Assembly (NCBI RefSeq): GCF_945957345.1
Contig: NZ_CAMFKW010000013.1
Location: 44,349 to 108,348, forward strand
Length of the DNA stretch: 64,000 nucleotides
Origin: an uncultured Allobosea sp.
GTDB lineage: Bacteria > Pseudomonadota > Alphaproteobacteria > Rhizobiales > Beijerinckiaceae
Direction: 5' to 3'
Shown: piece after piece, positions 8,443 through 17,330 of the stretch
Layout: every line of letters begins with the position of its first letter
Numbering within the stretch: position 1 is the first letter of the stretch
Made by a program: the position numbers and the translations under genes
The notes under the pieces: model-generated
What the model saw: only the letters and a program-made list of their open reading frames with translations
Databases searched by the model: none
What the model was told of the DNA's origin: nothing

Positions 8443-9558
8443 TTATTCGATGACGATGCGCGGCGCTGCCCGTGTGGCGCCGCCGAGGCCGGCCTGAACC
8501 TGTCTGGCCAGGGCGATATAGGCCTTGGCATGAGCACCCGACGGATCGCTGGCGACGATCGGCCGGCCGCCGTCCGAAGTCTCGCGGATCGGCATGGCCA
8601 GCGGGATTTCGCCGAGGAACGGGATGCCGAGCCGCTCCGCTTCATGCCGGGCGCCGCCATGGGCGAAGATATCGGAGCGATGCCCGCAGGCGGGGCAGGT
8701 GAAATAGCTCATGTTCTCAATGAGGCCGAGGATCGGCACCGCGACCTTCCTGAACATCGCGACGCCGCGGCGCGCATCGAGCAGGGCGAGATCCTGCGGC
8801 GTCGAGACGATGACCGCCCCGGCGAGGGGTACCTGCTGCGCCATGGTGAGTTGCGCATCGCCGGTGCCGGGCGGCATGTCGACGACGAGCACATCGAGCT
8901 CGCCCCAGGCGACCTCGCGCAGCATCTGGGTGATCGCCGAGATCACCATTGGGCCGCGCCAGATCATCGGCGTCTCCTCGTCGACGAGGAAGCCGATCGA
9001 CATGACCTTGAGCCCGTAGGCTTCCATCGGCGCCAGCGTCCGGCCCGAGACGATCTGCGGCTTGCCCTTGATGCCGAAGATCTTCGGCATGGACGGCCCG
9101 TAGATGTCGGAATCGAGCACGCCGACCTTGAGGCCGAGCGTCGAGAGCGCCACAGCGAGATTGGCCGCGGTCGTCGACTTGCCGACGCCGCCCTTGCCGC
9201 TGGCGACGGCGATGATCTGCTTCACGCCGGGCACGCCGGCCGGCTTTGGCGCAGCCCCCGGACCGGGGCGCTGTGCCTGCTGGCGCGCCTGCATTCCGGC
9301 CGAGGGGCCGGGCTTGTCGGCGGTCAGTCCGACGAGAACCTGCGTCACGCCGGGCAGGCCGCCGACGGCGCTTTCGGCCGCCTTGCGCACCGGCTCCATC
9401 GCGGCGGCCTCGGTCGCGTCGATGCCGATCGCGAAGATCACCTTGCCGCCATCGACGAGGATATCGCCGATGCGCCCGGAGCCGGCGAGCGACTGCCCGC
9501 TCGCCGGCAGCTTCACCAGTTCGAGCGCCCGCAGGACATCGGCTTGGGAGACGGTCAC
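8443..9558 (-). CDS. apbC: Mrp/ApbC family Fe-S cluster carrier ATPase
   Basis: This 371-residue P-loop ATPase delivers or scaffolds 4Fe-4S clusters. An N-terminal MIP18/DUF59 domain (about residues 1-85) precedes a proline-rich linker and the deviant Walker A GKGGVGKSTTAANLA near residue 125. The cluster-ligand CxxC is present as CPACG around residue 285, and DMPPGTGD marks the switch region. The full-length domain order matches Mrp of alphaproteobacteria. It lies 33 bp downstream of a tusA-type gene, so sulfur transfer and Fe-S assembly may be co-expressed. Confidence 0.93.
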   Translation of the reverse strand: MTVSQADVLRALELVKLPASGQSLAGSGRIGDILVDGGKVIFAIGIDATEAAAMEPVRKAAESAVGGLPGVTQVLVGLTADKPGPSAGMQARQQAQRPGPGAAPKPAGVPGVKQIIAVASGKGGVGKSTTAANLAVALSTLGLKVGVLDSDIYGPSMPKIFGIKGKPQIVSGRTLAPMEAYGLKVMSIGFLVDEETPMIWRGPMVISAITQMLREVAWGELDVLVVDMPPGTGDAQLTMAQQVPLAGAVIVSTPQDLALLDARRGVAMFRKVAVPILGLIENMSYFTCPACGHRSDIFAHGGARHEAERLGIPFLGEIPLAMPIRETSDGGRPIVASDPSGAHAKAYIALARQVQAGLGGATRAAPRIVIE

Positions 9559-9591
9559 GTCGTTGGACTCCGTTGGTTGGTCCGTCGCGGC

Positions 9592-9849
9592 TCACGCCGC
9601 CTTGAGGATATGGAAGACGAGGGCGCCATCCGCATCCCCCAGCCGCTCGATGGTGTCGCCGGTTTCCCGCGTAAGGTTCGGCAGGTCGATCGCCGCCATC
9701 GGGTCGGTGCATTGCACGACGATAAGGCTGCCGGCCTGTGCGGCGATCAGAGCCTTGCGGACGCGCAGCACGGGAAGCGGGCATTTCAGGCCACGCAGGT
9801 CCAGCGCAATGATGTCCTTGGTCGCGCCTGTCGGGGCCATCGTCCTCAT
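9592..9849 (-). CDS. TusA-family sulfurtransferase
   Basis: This small (85-residue) cytoplasmic sulfur carrier shows the family signature LDLRGLKCPLPVLRVRKAL, with the persulfide-carrying Cys in CPLP. TusA-like proteins pass sulfur for tRNA thiolation, molybdenum-cofactor enzymes or Fe-S assembly. A second in-frame ATG at 9840 would shorten it by three residues, and either start is possible. It is the first gene of a pair with mrp/apbC and divergent from moeA, which fits a sulfur/molybdenum theme, but which acceptor it serves is inference. Confidence 0.88.
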   Translation of the reverse strand: MRTMAPTGATKDIIALDLRGLKCPLPVLRVRKALIAAQAGSLIVVQCTDPMAAIDLPNLTRETGDTIERLGDADGALVFHILKAA

Positions 9850-9997
9850 GCTGCTTCATAGGACGTCAGTTCGGGGGCGGGCAACCGCCGCCTTGCCGCA
9901 GGCGCTTGACCCCGCCTGCCACGGCGACGAAGAAGAAGCGATCGATCGGGAGGAAGCGGGCGGCGATGCGCTCAGGCAGCCGAAGCAGGCGAGCACC

Positions 9998-11242
9998 GTG
10001 ACGGCGCGATTGGGCGGCGGCAGAACCGATTCCGATCTGGTCACGCTGGACGAGGCGGCCGCCGATGCCGTCTCGCGCGTGCATCCGGTTGCCGGGACGT
10101 TGGAACTGCCTCTTGGCGAAGCAGACGGCCATGTGCTGGCGCAAGCAGTGACCGCGCCGCGTGACCTGCCGCCTTTCGCCAACTCCGCGGTCGATGGATA
10201 TGCCATCCGCTTCGCCGATCTTGCGACAGGCGCTTCGACCAGCTTGCCGATCCTTGGCCGGACGATGGCCGGGGAAGCTCCCGCAGTGCTGGGACAAGGC
10301 GCCTGGCGCATCTTCACCGGCGCGCCGGTCCCCGATGGTGCCGATACCATCGTGATGCAGGAAGACGTCGTCGGGGGCGCGGGGACGGTCACCTTGCCGG
10401 CTGGCATCAATCGCGGTGCCAATCTGAGGCTGGCCGGCGAGGATGTCGCGTGCGGGCAGCAGGTGCTGCCGGCCGGGCGGCGCCTGCGCCCACAGGATCT
10501 CGGCCTGCTGGCCGCGCTGGGATTGGCAGAGGTCATCGTGCGTCGCCGCCCGCGCGTCGCGCTGTTCTCGACCGGCGATGAGCTCACCGAACCCGGCCGG
10601 CCGCTCGGTCCGGGCGCGATCTACGACGCCAACCGGGCGATGCTGCGCGCCATGCTGCTGCGTGCCGGCGCGGAAGTCGTCGATCTCGGCATCCTCCGCG
10701 ACGAAGCCAAGGACCTGGAACGCCGGCTGCGCGAGGCGGCGGCCGATTGCGATCTTGTCCTCACCTCTGGCGGCGTCTCGGTGGGCGAGGCCGATCACGT
10801 CAAGGATGCTGTGCTGGCCTGCGGCACGCTCGATCTCTGGCGGGTGGCGATCAAGCCGGGCAAGCCGATCGCGATCGGCAGCGTCTCCGGCACCCCTTTC
10901 ATCGGGCTGCCCGGCAATCCGGTCGCGGTCTTCGTCGGCTTCGCCTTCGTCACGCGTCCGCTGCTTGCCCGGCTGGCGGGCGAAGCCTATGCCCCTCCGC
11001 AGGCCAGGCCGGTCAGGCTGGGCTTTGCCCATGCCAGGAAGCCGGGCCGCCGCGAGTTCCTGCGTGTGTCGCTGGAGCAGGACACCGACGGCATCGCGAT
11101 CGCCCGCAGGCATCCCGGCGAAGGAGCAGGCTCGCTCGCTTCGTTGGCACAGTCCGATGGGCTCGTCGTGCTGGCCGAGGATGTTGCGCAGTTGGCGGCG
11201 GGCGATACCGCGCCCTTCCTGCCCTATGTCGAGCTGCTCTAG
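9998..11242 (+). CDS. moeA: Molybdopterin molybdotransferase
   Basis: MoeA inserts molybdenum into adenylated molybdopterin. Domain signatures run in order: LPPFANSAVDGYAIR near residue 60, FTGAPVPDGADTIVMQED, then the MoCF-binding fold with FSTGDEL, GAIYDANR, TSGGVSVGEADHVKD and GKPIAIG, and a C-terminal domain IV. The open frame has no good ATG; the GTG at 9998 gives about 414 residues, the normal size, but the start is uncertain by a few codons. Its stop overlaps the stop of the convergent TIGR02186 gene by 4 bp. Confidence 0.93.
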   Translation: MTARLGGGRTDSDLVTLDEAAADAVSRVHPVAGTLELPLGEADGHVLAQAVTAPRDLPPFANSAVDGYAIRFADLATGASTSLPILGRTMAGEAPAVLGQGAWRIFTGAPVPDGADTIVMQEDVVGGAGTVTLPAGINRGANLRLAGEDVACGQQVLPAGRRLRPQDLGLLAALGLAEVIVRRRPRVALFSTGDELTEPGRPLGPGAIYDANRAMLRAMLLRAGAEVVDLGILRDEAKDLERRLREAAADCDLVLTSGGVSVGEADHVKDAVLACGTLDLWRVAIKPGKPIAIGSVSGTPFIGLPGNPVAVFVGFAFVTRPLLARLAGEAYAPPQARPVRLGFAHARKPGRREFLRVSLEQDTDGIAIARRHPGEGAGSLASLAQSDGLVVLAEDVAQLAAGDTAPFLPYVELL

Positions 11243-12009
11243 TCGCGCCGGAAGATCACGCTCGCACCCCAGCCGAGGAAAAGTGCCAGGAGGATCGTGG
11301 CGAGGCCGTAGAGAACGGCCCAGTCATAGGCCCCCGAGGCCAGTCGCTGTTCGATGCCGGTCTTGATCACCTCGAAATTGGTCTGCTGCCGCGCCAGCGG
11401 CACGCCGCCGGAATAGAGCACGATGTCGACGGTGTAGGAGCCGGTCGGGGCCGTTGCGGGGATGTCGACCGGTGAACTGAACATGGCGCTCGACAGGAAG
11501 GTGACGCCACGCTCCTCGTAGTCGTAGAGACCCTTGCCCTGCATGATCCGGACGAGGCTTTCGCGAAAGCGCCGCGCGCCGGGGTCGAGATCGACCCAGT
11601 CGCCCGACGGGCGCTCGGCATTGACGAGGCCGATCCGGTCGCGCCGCGCCGTCTCGTTGCTCATCATTTCCGCGATCGGCCGGTTGGTGGCGACATGCAG
11701 GAAGACCGGATTGTCGGCGAAGCGCCGCTGCGTCCGGTTGATCCAGATCGGGCCGAGCCGTTCCTTCTCGCGCACCAGCAGCATGCGCCGCGGCCCACGC
11801 ACCGTGACGATGATGTCATAGGGATCGCCGCGCGCGACCGTCCGGCCGTCGCGTTCGACCAGCCCGAACACGGTGAGCTGGCTACCGGTATAGTTCGAGG
11901 TGATCTGGATCTGGTGGCTCGACATCGCCGCGATCAGCGTCTCGGCGCGGACGGCGCCTGCCGTGAGCCCGACCAAGACAGCAGCGAGTGTTGCGATAAG
12001 CCACCTCAT
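11239..12009 (-). CDS. TIGR02186 family membrane-anchored periplasmic protein
   Basis: This 256-residue protein has an N-terminal signal peptide (residues 1-22, ending VRAE), a soluble domain beginning with TLIAAMSSHQIQITSNYTGS, and a single C-terminal transmembrane helix (WAVLYGLATILLALFLGWGASVIF) followed by a short basic tail. This matches the TIGR02186 family of unknown function. The start ATG overlaps the TauE/SafE stop as ATGA, so the two are translationally coupled. A role as a periplasmic partner of the transporter is inferred from this coupling only. Confidence 0.85.
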   Translation of the reverse strand: MRWLIATLAAVLVGLTAGAVRAETLIAAMSSHQIQITSNYTGSQLTVFGLVERDGRTVARGDPYDIIVTVRGPRRMLLVREKERLGPIWINRTQRRFADNPVFLHVATNRPIAEMMSNETARRDRIGLVNAERPSGDWVDLDPGARRFRESLVRIMQGKGLYDYEERGVTFLSSAMFSSPVDIPATAPTGSYTVDIVLYSGGVPLARQQTNFEVIKTGIEQRLASGAYDWAVLYGLATILLALFLGWGASVIFRRD

Positions 12010-12950
12010 CGCGCGCTCTCCGGCACGACGACCGAGAAGGGCTCGCTCGGTGGGATGAAGAGTTCGATGGCGAAGCGCAGGCCGACCGACAGGATCAGCA
12101 GCGCCAGCAGCAGGCGGAAGGATTCGACATTGAGGTTGCGCGCCGCGCGGCCGCCGAATTGCGCGCCGATCACGCCGCCAAGAAGCAGCAGGACGGCGAG
12201 CACGATGTCGACCGACTGGTTGGTCACGGCATGCAGAAGCGTGGCGCCTGTCATCGTCACCAGGATCTGGAACAGCGAGGTGCCGACGACGACGGCAGGC
12301 GGAATCCGGAAGAAATAGATCAGGCCGGGCACCAGGATGAAGCCGCCGCCGACGCCGAGCACGGCGCCAATGAAGCCGATGATCACCGCGAGCAGTGCGA
12401 TGGGAACGACGCTGCAATAAAGGCCGGAGCGGTAGAAGCGCACACGAAACGGCAGGCCCATCCACCAGGGATGCATGCCGCCGCGCCGTTTCAGCCGCGC
12501 CGGCTTGCCGGCCCGGACGCGCAGCATGGCGCGCAGCGCGTCGTAGAGCATCAGTCCGCCGATGATCGAGAACAGCGTGACATAGGACAGCGTGATCACG
12601 AGCTCGAGCTGGCCGAGCCGTTTCATCGTGTTGAAGAACAACACGCCGAGGACCGTGCCGACAATGCCGCCGCTGACCAGCACGCCGCCGAGCTTGAGAT
12701 CGAGCGCCTTGCGCCGAAGATAGGTGAGGACGCCGGTCATCGAGGACCCTGCGACCTGTGCTGCGACGGTCGCGACCGCCACCGCCGGCGGGATGTCGAG
12801 GAAGATCAGGAGCGGGGTCAGCAGGAAGCCGCCGCCGACGCCGAACAGGCCGGAGATGAAGCCCACCGCACCACTCAGGCCGAGAACCATCAGCACGCTG
12901 ATCGGCAGCTCGGCGATCGGCAGGTAGATCTGCACGCTTACCCCTCGCAA
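12006..12950 (-). CDS. TauE/SafE family sulfite/sulfur-compound exporter
   Basis: This polytopic membrane protein of 314 residues has two repeated halves, each with the family glycine-rich motif (GLFGVGGGFLLTPLLIF near residue 36 and GAVLGVGGGFILVPGLIYF near residue 215). There are about eight to nine hydrophobic segments, and a basic cytoplasmic loop (RVRAGKPARLKRRGG) lies between the halves. TauE/SafE proteins export sulfite, sulfoacetate or related anions. It is the first gene of a coupled pair with the TIGR02186 protein. The substrate is not determinable from sequence. Confidence 0.88.
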   Translation of the reverse strand: MRGVSVQIYLPIAELPISVLMVLGLSGAVGFISGLFGVGGGFLLTPLLIFLDIPPAVAVATVAAQVAGSSMTGVLTYLRRKALDLKLGGVLVSGGIVGTVLGVLFFNTMKRLGQLELVITLSYVTLFSIIGGLMLYDALRAMLRVRAGKPARLKRRGGMHPWWMGLPFRVRFYRSGLYCSVVPIALLAVIIGFIGAVLGVGGGFILVPGLIYFFRIPPAVVVGTSLFQILVTMTGATLLHAVTNQSVDIVLAVLLLLGGVIGAQFGGRAARNLNVESFRLLLALLILSVGLRFAIELFIPPSEPFSVVVPESAR

Positions 12951-13045
12951 GGCTGGCGCTTGGCCGATAGCCTGCGCCTGATGGGTCCCAGACTAGGCTG
13001 TCCGGGTTAAGACAAGGTCCTGAAAAGGCAGGTTCTTGAAATGGA

Positions 13046-13071
13046 AAGGCGGGCCGCTTCCGGCCCGCCCC
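13046..13071 (-). terminator. Probable terminator of the PodJ-like gene
   Basis: A perfect 9-bp GC stem (GGCGGGCCG / CGGCCCGCC) with a 4-base loop lies 64 bp after the PodJ-like stop. On the minus strand it is followed by TTTCC, a short U-tract. It separates that gene from tauE. Confidence 0.75.
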
Positions 13072-13134
13072 TAGGAAACTATCGTTCTTCGTGCCGCGTC
13101 AACACGTCGAAAGCATGACGTTGCGCTACGCGGC

Positions 13135-16100
13135 TCAGATCCGGGACTGCTTGGCCGGTTTCGCAACCGCTGCGGTCGGCTGAGGATCCCAGCCCTTGGC
13201 TGGCGGCGTCACCTCGTTGGCGGTGGCGTCGAGCGTCTTGGGCTTCCAGCTTGCCGCGAGCGCCTTGGCCGCGGCCAGGTCTTCCGCTTTCAGGCGCTGG
13301 GCCACCTCGTCGCGCTTGCGGCCGGCATCCTCGTCGCCCTGGCTGGCGGCGACCGAGAACCAGACGAAGGACTGGGCGAGATCGGTCGGCGCGCCGAGGC
13401 CACGCCCGAGCAGCACGGCAAGATTGTACTGGCTGTCGCGGACGCCGAGCTCGGCTGCGCGGCGGAACCACTCGGTCGCCATGGCATAGTCCGGCTTGCC
13501 GGCGGCGCCCTCGGCATGGAGCACGGCGAGGTTGTGCATCGCCTTGGCATTGCCGCGCTCGGCGGCGCGCTGGTACCAGATCCGAGCGAGGCCGAGGTCC
13601 CGCTGCGTTCCGATGCCTTTCTCGAACATGTTGCCGACGCGGAATTGAGCCGGAGCCAGGCCTGCCACCGCGGCGCGCTCGAACAGGCGCAGCGCCAGCT
13701 TGGGATCGCGCTGGTTGGCCGGGCCGTCGGCGGCCTTGCTCGCGAGTTCGTAGACCGCGCGCGCATCGCCATCCTGCGCCGCCTTGCGCAGGCCAGCGCT
13801 GCCGAAGCCGGCCGGCAGGTCGCCGATGCCGGTCACGACTTGGGTTTGCTGTTCGGCTGGAGCAGCGGGCGCTGCCGCAGGCGCGGTTTCTGCCGCAGGC
13901 GGGAGGGTGGGAGCGGCCGCAGCGGTCACGGAACGCTCGGGCATGGCATTGGCATTGCCGGTGGCCGCCTGAGCGGAAGCATCCTGCGGGGTAGCGGGCA
14001 GCGCCGAGGACTGGTCCTTGGCGGGAGTCTGCGCAGGGGCCGTGGCCGGCGCTTCCGGCTGTGCGGCGGGCGGGGTGACCAGGCTGCGGGCTTCGTTGTT
14101 GGCGGTCTTGTTGCCGTCGCCGCGCAGCGAGTTCGTCACCAGATGCGCAGTGCCCATGGCGAGGATCAGCGCAGCGAGGCCGAGCAGCAGCGGGCGCTTG
14201 CGCTTCTCCAGGATCTCCTTGAGGCGGCCAGGGTTCTTGGCCGCTGGCTCCGCCGTGGGGGAGGGAGAGGCGGCGGCAGCCTCGCTGGCGGCCTTGGCGG
14301 AGCGGCGCGCAGCGGCGATCAGGCTCTGGCGGACCGATTGCGCATCCTGGCCAGTGCCAGCTGCGGCCTCGGGGCGCGGGCGCCCGGAGCCGGGCTCGAG
14401 CGGGATGTCGAAGGCGGTGCTCGCGGGCAGGGTCGGCTCGCTGCGCGCAGGCTCCTTGCCCGGCGCGGCGAAGCGGTCCTGCGCGGCAGCGCCGACGGAC
14501 AGGCTCGCGCCATCGCGAGAGGGCACAGACTTGGCCCGGACCGCAGCATCGTCACCGCGCATCGCAGCTGCCAGGGTGCCGGCGGGCGGGCGGCGCTCGC
14601 CCTGCAATTCGGCTTCGAGGCTCGCGAGCCGCGACATGATCGTCTCGAGCGAGACATGTACGGCGCCGAGCGCGTCCCGCGTCTGGCTGTCGGAAGAGAC
14701 GTGGTTGTCGCGCAGGCCGGTGACCAGGCTCGACAATTCGGCAATGCCCTTGCCGGAGACCGCGGTGTTGGCGGCCTGGACGAGAGCGGCGCGCTCGGCA
14801 GCCGTTTCCTCGCGCATCGAGCGCAGGTGGACGACGAGATCCTGCAGCGTGCGCTCCATGCCGTTCTCGGCCGAGCGCGTCGCGGAGGCCTCGTCGAGGC
14901 GACTGGCGATGCCGGAAATCTGCCGCTCCAGAGCATCGAAGGATTCGGCGTTCGCGCCGGGCGCGCCGGCCTCGTCGATCTTCTCGGCGAGATGGCGCAG
15001 CATCTGCTCGATCGGGTTGAGGTCGACTGCGGCCCCGCCCTCGCCGACCATGCGCGTCAGCTGGCTCGATGCCGCCAGGCTCTCGATCCGGCCGGAAAGT
15101 GCCTCGATCTGGCGCGTGACGGCGGACGGTCCCTGTTCGGCAAGCGTTTCGATATGCTGCTGCAGCATGTCGATGCGGCTGGCGAGATAGTCGCTCTGCC
15201 GCGTCGCATTGGCTTCGTCGAGCTTCTGGGAGACGACTTCGTCGAATTTCCGCGACAGGGCTTCGACCTGCGTGGCCAGCGATGCGAGCAGGCCCGCGCC
15301 AGGAAACTCTCCACGATGCGACAGAACCGCACCGCGCACGTCGTCGATCGCGTTCGCCAGGCTGCGCATCTCGCCCATATCGGGCTGGACCTCGCGCAGT
15401 CGACCGATCTCGAAGCCGAGCGTGGCGACCTGCTCGGAGAGGTTCTCCAGCTTGTGGTCCTGTCCACTGGCGCCCAGGAGATCCCTCAGCTCCGCGATAT
15501 CGCGCCGCACGGGATCCAGATTGGTGACCTGGCCGCCGCGGGTTGCCAGTGCATCGACCTTGGCGGCCAGATGCGCGATCTCCAGCTGGAAGCGCTGGTA
15601 GCTTTCGCCGGCCCGGTCCTGCGACAGGCGCGACACTTCCGCCTCGATACGGGTCAGCGGCTTGAGCAGGGGCTCGAACTGGTCGCGGCGGTCGAACCGG
15701 TCCAGACGATCCGCCAGCATGCCGATCTTGGCTTCGATGGCGCTGGTATCGGCGGTTCGGAACGGGGCAGTCGGACGCTGCGTCTGGGCGGGCCGGCGGG
15801 TCTCATGGGAAAGCCGGGACCCGATCTCGCGCAGGTCCTCCCGCAGGGCAGAGATGCGCTCGGGCGCGACCGCGGGCTGCCGCGGGGCGACCGCCTCGTC
15901 CGTGTCGAGGAAGCGCTGGCGCGTGCGGATATCGGTGACGGCGGCGGCGAGGCCCTCGCGGCTGAAGGCGAGGCGGGGTGCCTGCTCCGCACGGGGCTGA
16001 TGAGTCTCGAGGTTGCGGCGCTCGATTTCGGCGATGCGCTCGCCCATCGTCTTGATCGCGTCTGCGATGACGTTGGTCGCACGTTCCTGGCGCTCGGCGG

Positions 16101-16509
16101 AGCCGCGCTCGCTCGACGACAGGCGATCCTCGGTCTTCTCGATCCAGCGGGTGATCGAATCCAGCGCACCGGCGGTCCGGGCATTGGCTTCACGCGTCAG
16201 GCTTTCAAGCGCCGCAGCCTGGCTGACGAGGCCGTCGATCGCCTCGCGCGAGGGATTCGGGGCGGGGCGCCGCGGGGCGGTCTCCGTCTGGCCCTGGGAA
16301 AGGCGTGCCAGCCGCTCCGACAGAGCGGTGATGTCGAGCTGTTCCGGTGCCGGCGAGGCCGGCGGGGCAGGGGCCTCGTCGCTTTCGTCGCGAATCTTGT
16401 GGTCCAGCCATTCGCCCAGCGTCATGCCTGCCCGGCGGGCCGCCGACTTGGCCGCATCGCGTGTCCGGGGATCGACGCCCTTCACGCTCCAGGGCAAGCT
16501 ATTGGCCAT
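13135..16509 (-). CDS. PodJ-like polarity protein with coiled coils, one TM helix and Sel1 repeats
   Basis: This 1124-residue protein has the architecture of the polar localisation factor PodJ. It has a short N-terminal domain (LPWSVKGVDPRTRDAAKSAA, then GMTLGEWLDHKI) and long charged, heptad-like coiled-coil segments (about residues 45-640). A Pro/Ala-rich stretch precedes one transmembrane helix near residues 766-786 (LLLGLAALILAMGTAHLV). A periplasmic Ala/Pro-rich linker and Sel1/TPR-like repeats (about 905-1075, for example NMFEKGIGTQRDLGLARIWYQRAAERG split over two repeats) follow. PodJ organises one cell pole in alphaproteobacteria. The role is inferred from architecture; sequence in the coils is low-complexity. 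Confidence 0.82.
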   Translation of the reverse strand: MANSLPWSVKGVDPRTRDAAKSAARRAGMTLGEWLDHKIRDESDEAPAPPASPAPEQLDITALSERLARLSQGQTETAPRRPAPNPSREAIDGLVSQAAALESLTREANARTAGALDSITRWIEKTEDRLSSSERGSAERQERATNVIADAIKTMGERIAEIERRNLETHQPRAEQAPRLAFSREGLAAAVTDIRTRQRFLDTDEAVAPRQPAVAPERISALREDLREIGSRLSHETRRPAQTQRPTAPFRTADTSAIEAKIGMLADRLDRFDRRDQFEPLLKPLTRIEAEVSRLSQDRAGESYQRFQLEIAHLAAKVDALATRGGQVTNLDPVRRDIAELRDLLGASGQDHKLENLSEQVATLGFEIGRLREVQPDMGEMRSLANAIDDVRGAVLSHRGEFPGAGLLASLATQVEALSRKFDEVVSQKLDEANATRQSDYLASRIDMLQQHIETLAEQGPSAVTRQIEALSGRIESLAASSQLTRMVGEGGAAVDLNPIEQMLRHLAEKIDEAGAPGANAESFDALERQISGIASRLDEASATRSAENGMERTLQDLVVHLRSMREETAAERAALVQAANTAVSGKGIAELSSLVTGLRDNHVSSDSQTRDALGAVHVSLETIMSRLASLEAELQGERRPPAGTLAAAMRGDDAAVRAKSVPSRDGASLSVGAAAQDRFAAPGKEPARSEPTLPASTAFDIPLEPGSGRPRPEAAAGTGQDAQSVRQSLIAAARRSAKAASEAAAASPSPTAEPAAKNPGRLKEILEKRKRPLLLGLAALILAMGTAHLVTNSLRGDGNKTANNEARSLVTPPAAQPEAPATAPAQTPAKDQSSALPATPQDASAQAATGNANAMPERSVTAAAAPTLPPAAETAPAAAPAAPAEQQTQVVTGIGDLPAGFGSAGLRKAAQDGDARAVYELASKAADGPANQRDPKLALRLFERAAVAGLAPAQFRVGNMFEKGIGTQRDLGLARIWYQRAAERGNAKAMHNLAVLHAEGAAGKPDYAMATEWFRRAAELGVRDSQYNLAVLLGRGLGAPTDLAQSFVWFSVAASQGDEDAGRKRDEVAQRLKAEDLAAAKALAASWKPKTLDATANEVTPPAKGWDPQPTAAVAKPAKQSRI

Positions 16510-16867
16510 GATCTCGCTCGCCTAAGGGGAACCTTGTCAGCGGCAGGCGAGGCCCCCTGATGCCGTCGCCTTCCGCGCGAACCTTTGGCAGATCGTGAAA
16601 TAACCGTTGTCGAAGCCACGACGCCGCTGCGCGTTCCCGACAATTGGCCGGCATGGTAAACAGCAGGTTAATAAGCCGGGCGCGGATCGTTAATTTTGTC
16701 CGAATGCCGTATGGGCAGCGCCTCGTTTGGGCCATGTAACGGTAACTTACCCCACTGCGGCGCCGTATTACCTGACGCAGCGAGAGCTCCTTCCCTATCA
16801 CTACGGCACCGATCGAGGCCGCCATATGGGCCGGCGATTCGATCCAATCGCAAGGATTGCAGCTTTC
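16510..16867. other. Divergent regulatory region between PodJ-like and MerR genes
   Basis: These 358 bp hold both promoters and no recognisable gene. The stretch 16640-16720 is clearly more AT-rich than its surroundings (for example CAGGTTAATAAGCC and GATCGTTAATTTTG), which fits promoter DNA. A candidate operator lies at 16736-16750. Confidence 0.6.
16736..16750. promoter_or_regulatory. Candidate MerR-family operator
   Basis: The 15-bp sequence GTAACGGTAACTTAC has complementary outer tetranucleotides (GTAA/TTAC) and an internal GTAAC direct repeat. It lies 118 bp before the MerR start. TTAC/GTAA-containing dyads are typical of MerR-type regulators of acyl-CoA degradation (LiuR-like), so autoregulation is plausible. 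There is no experimental support. Confidence 0.35.
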
Positions 16868-17314
16868 ATGTCACGCCAAAGCTTGGCTATGGCGGGTTCT
16901 CCGATTCATGAAACCCGCTCCGCAGACGCCGATCAGCCCGGCGATTTCACCATCAGCGATCTCGCCCGCGATTTCGGCGTGACGCTGCGCACGCTCCGCT
17001 TCTACGAGTCGCGGGGCCTTATCGCGCCGAGCCGTTCCGGCATGACGCGCATCTATTCGGCACGTGATCGCGCCCGTCTCGCCCTGATCCTCAAGGGCAA
17101 GCAGCTCGGTTTCACGCTCGTCGAAATCCGCGCGATGCTCGCCAACGAGGACAAGAAGGGTGGCAGCGGCGACGCGGCCGCTTCCGTCGGTGGTCTCCAG
17201 CTCAGTCGCGAGCAGATCGTCGAGCAGCTCGATCTGCTGCGCAGCCAGCGCGCGGAGATCGAAAGCGCGATCGCCGAGCTCGAAGCCTCGCTCTCCCGCC
17301 TCGGCAAGGCCTGA
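16868..17314 (+). CDS. MerR family transcriptional regulator of the beta-oxidation block
   Basis: This 148-residue regulator has an N-terminal winged helix (FTISDLARDFGVTLRTLRFYESRGLI, split by the turn), the wing SGMTRIYSARDRARL, and a C-terminal dimerisation coiled coil (REQIVEQLDLLRSQRAEIES). There are no Cys residues of the metal-sensing kind, so an acyl-CoA-type ligand is more likely. The ATG at 16868 is chosen for a preceding AAGGA; the frame extends upstream without family similarity. It lies just before acyl-CoA dehydrogenase, thiolase and FadB genes, its probable targets. Confidence 0.85.
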   Translation: MSRQSLAMAGSPIHETRSADADQPGDFTISDLARDFGVTLRTLRFYESRGLIAPSRSGMTRIYSARDRARLALILKGKQLGFTLVEIRAMLANEDKKGGSGDAAASVGGLQLSREQIVEQLDLLRSQRAEIESAIAELEASLSRLGKA

Positions 17315-17330
17315 GCGGCGCGAACTCAAG

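Noticed and set aside
9104..9997. Open frame extending about 300 codons upstream of moeA
   Set aside because: It lies antisense to mrp and tusA, encodes Ser/Arg/Ala-rich shadow sequence with no family motif, and MoeA similarity begins only after about 10000.
13135..16509. Phage tape-measure or surface adhesin for the 1124-residue coiled-coil protein
   Set aside because: The PodJ-type N-terminus, single internal TM helix and Sel1 repeats fit a polarity factor, and there are no phage or secretion genes nearby.
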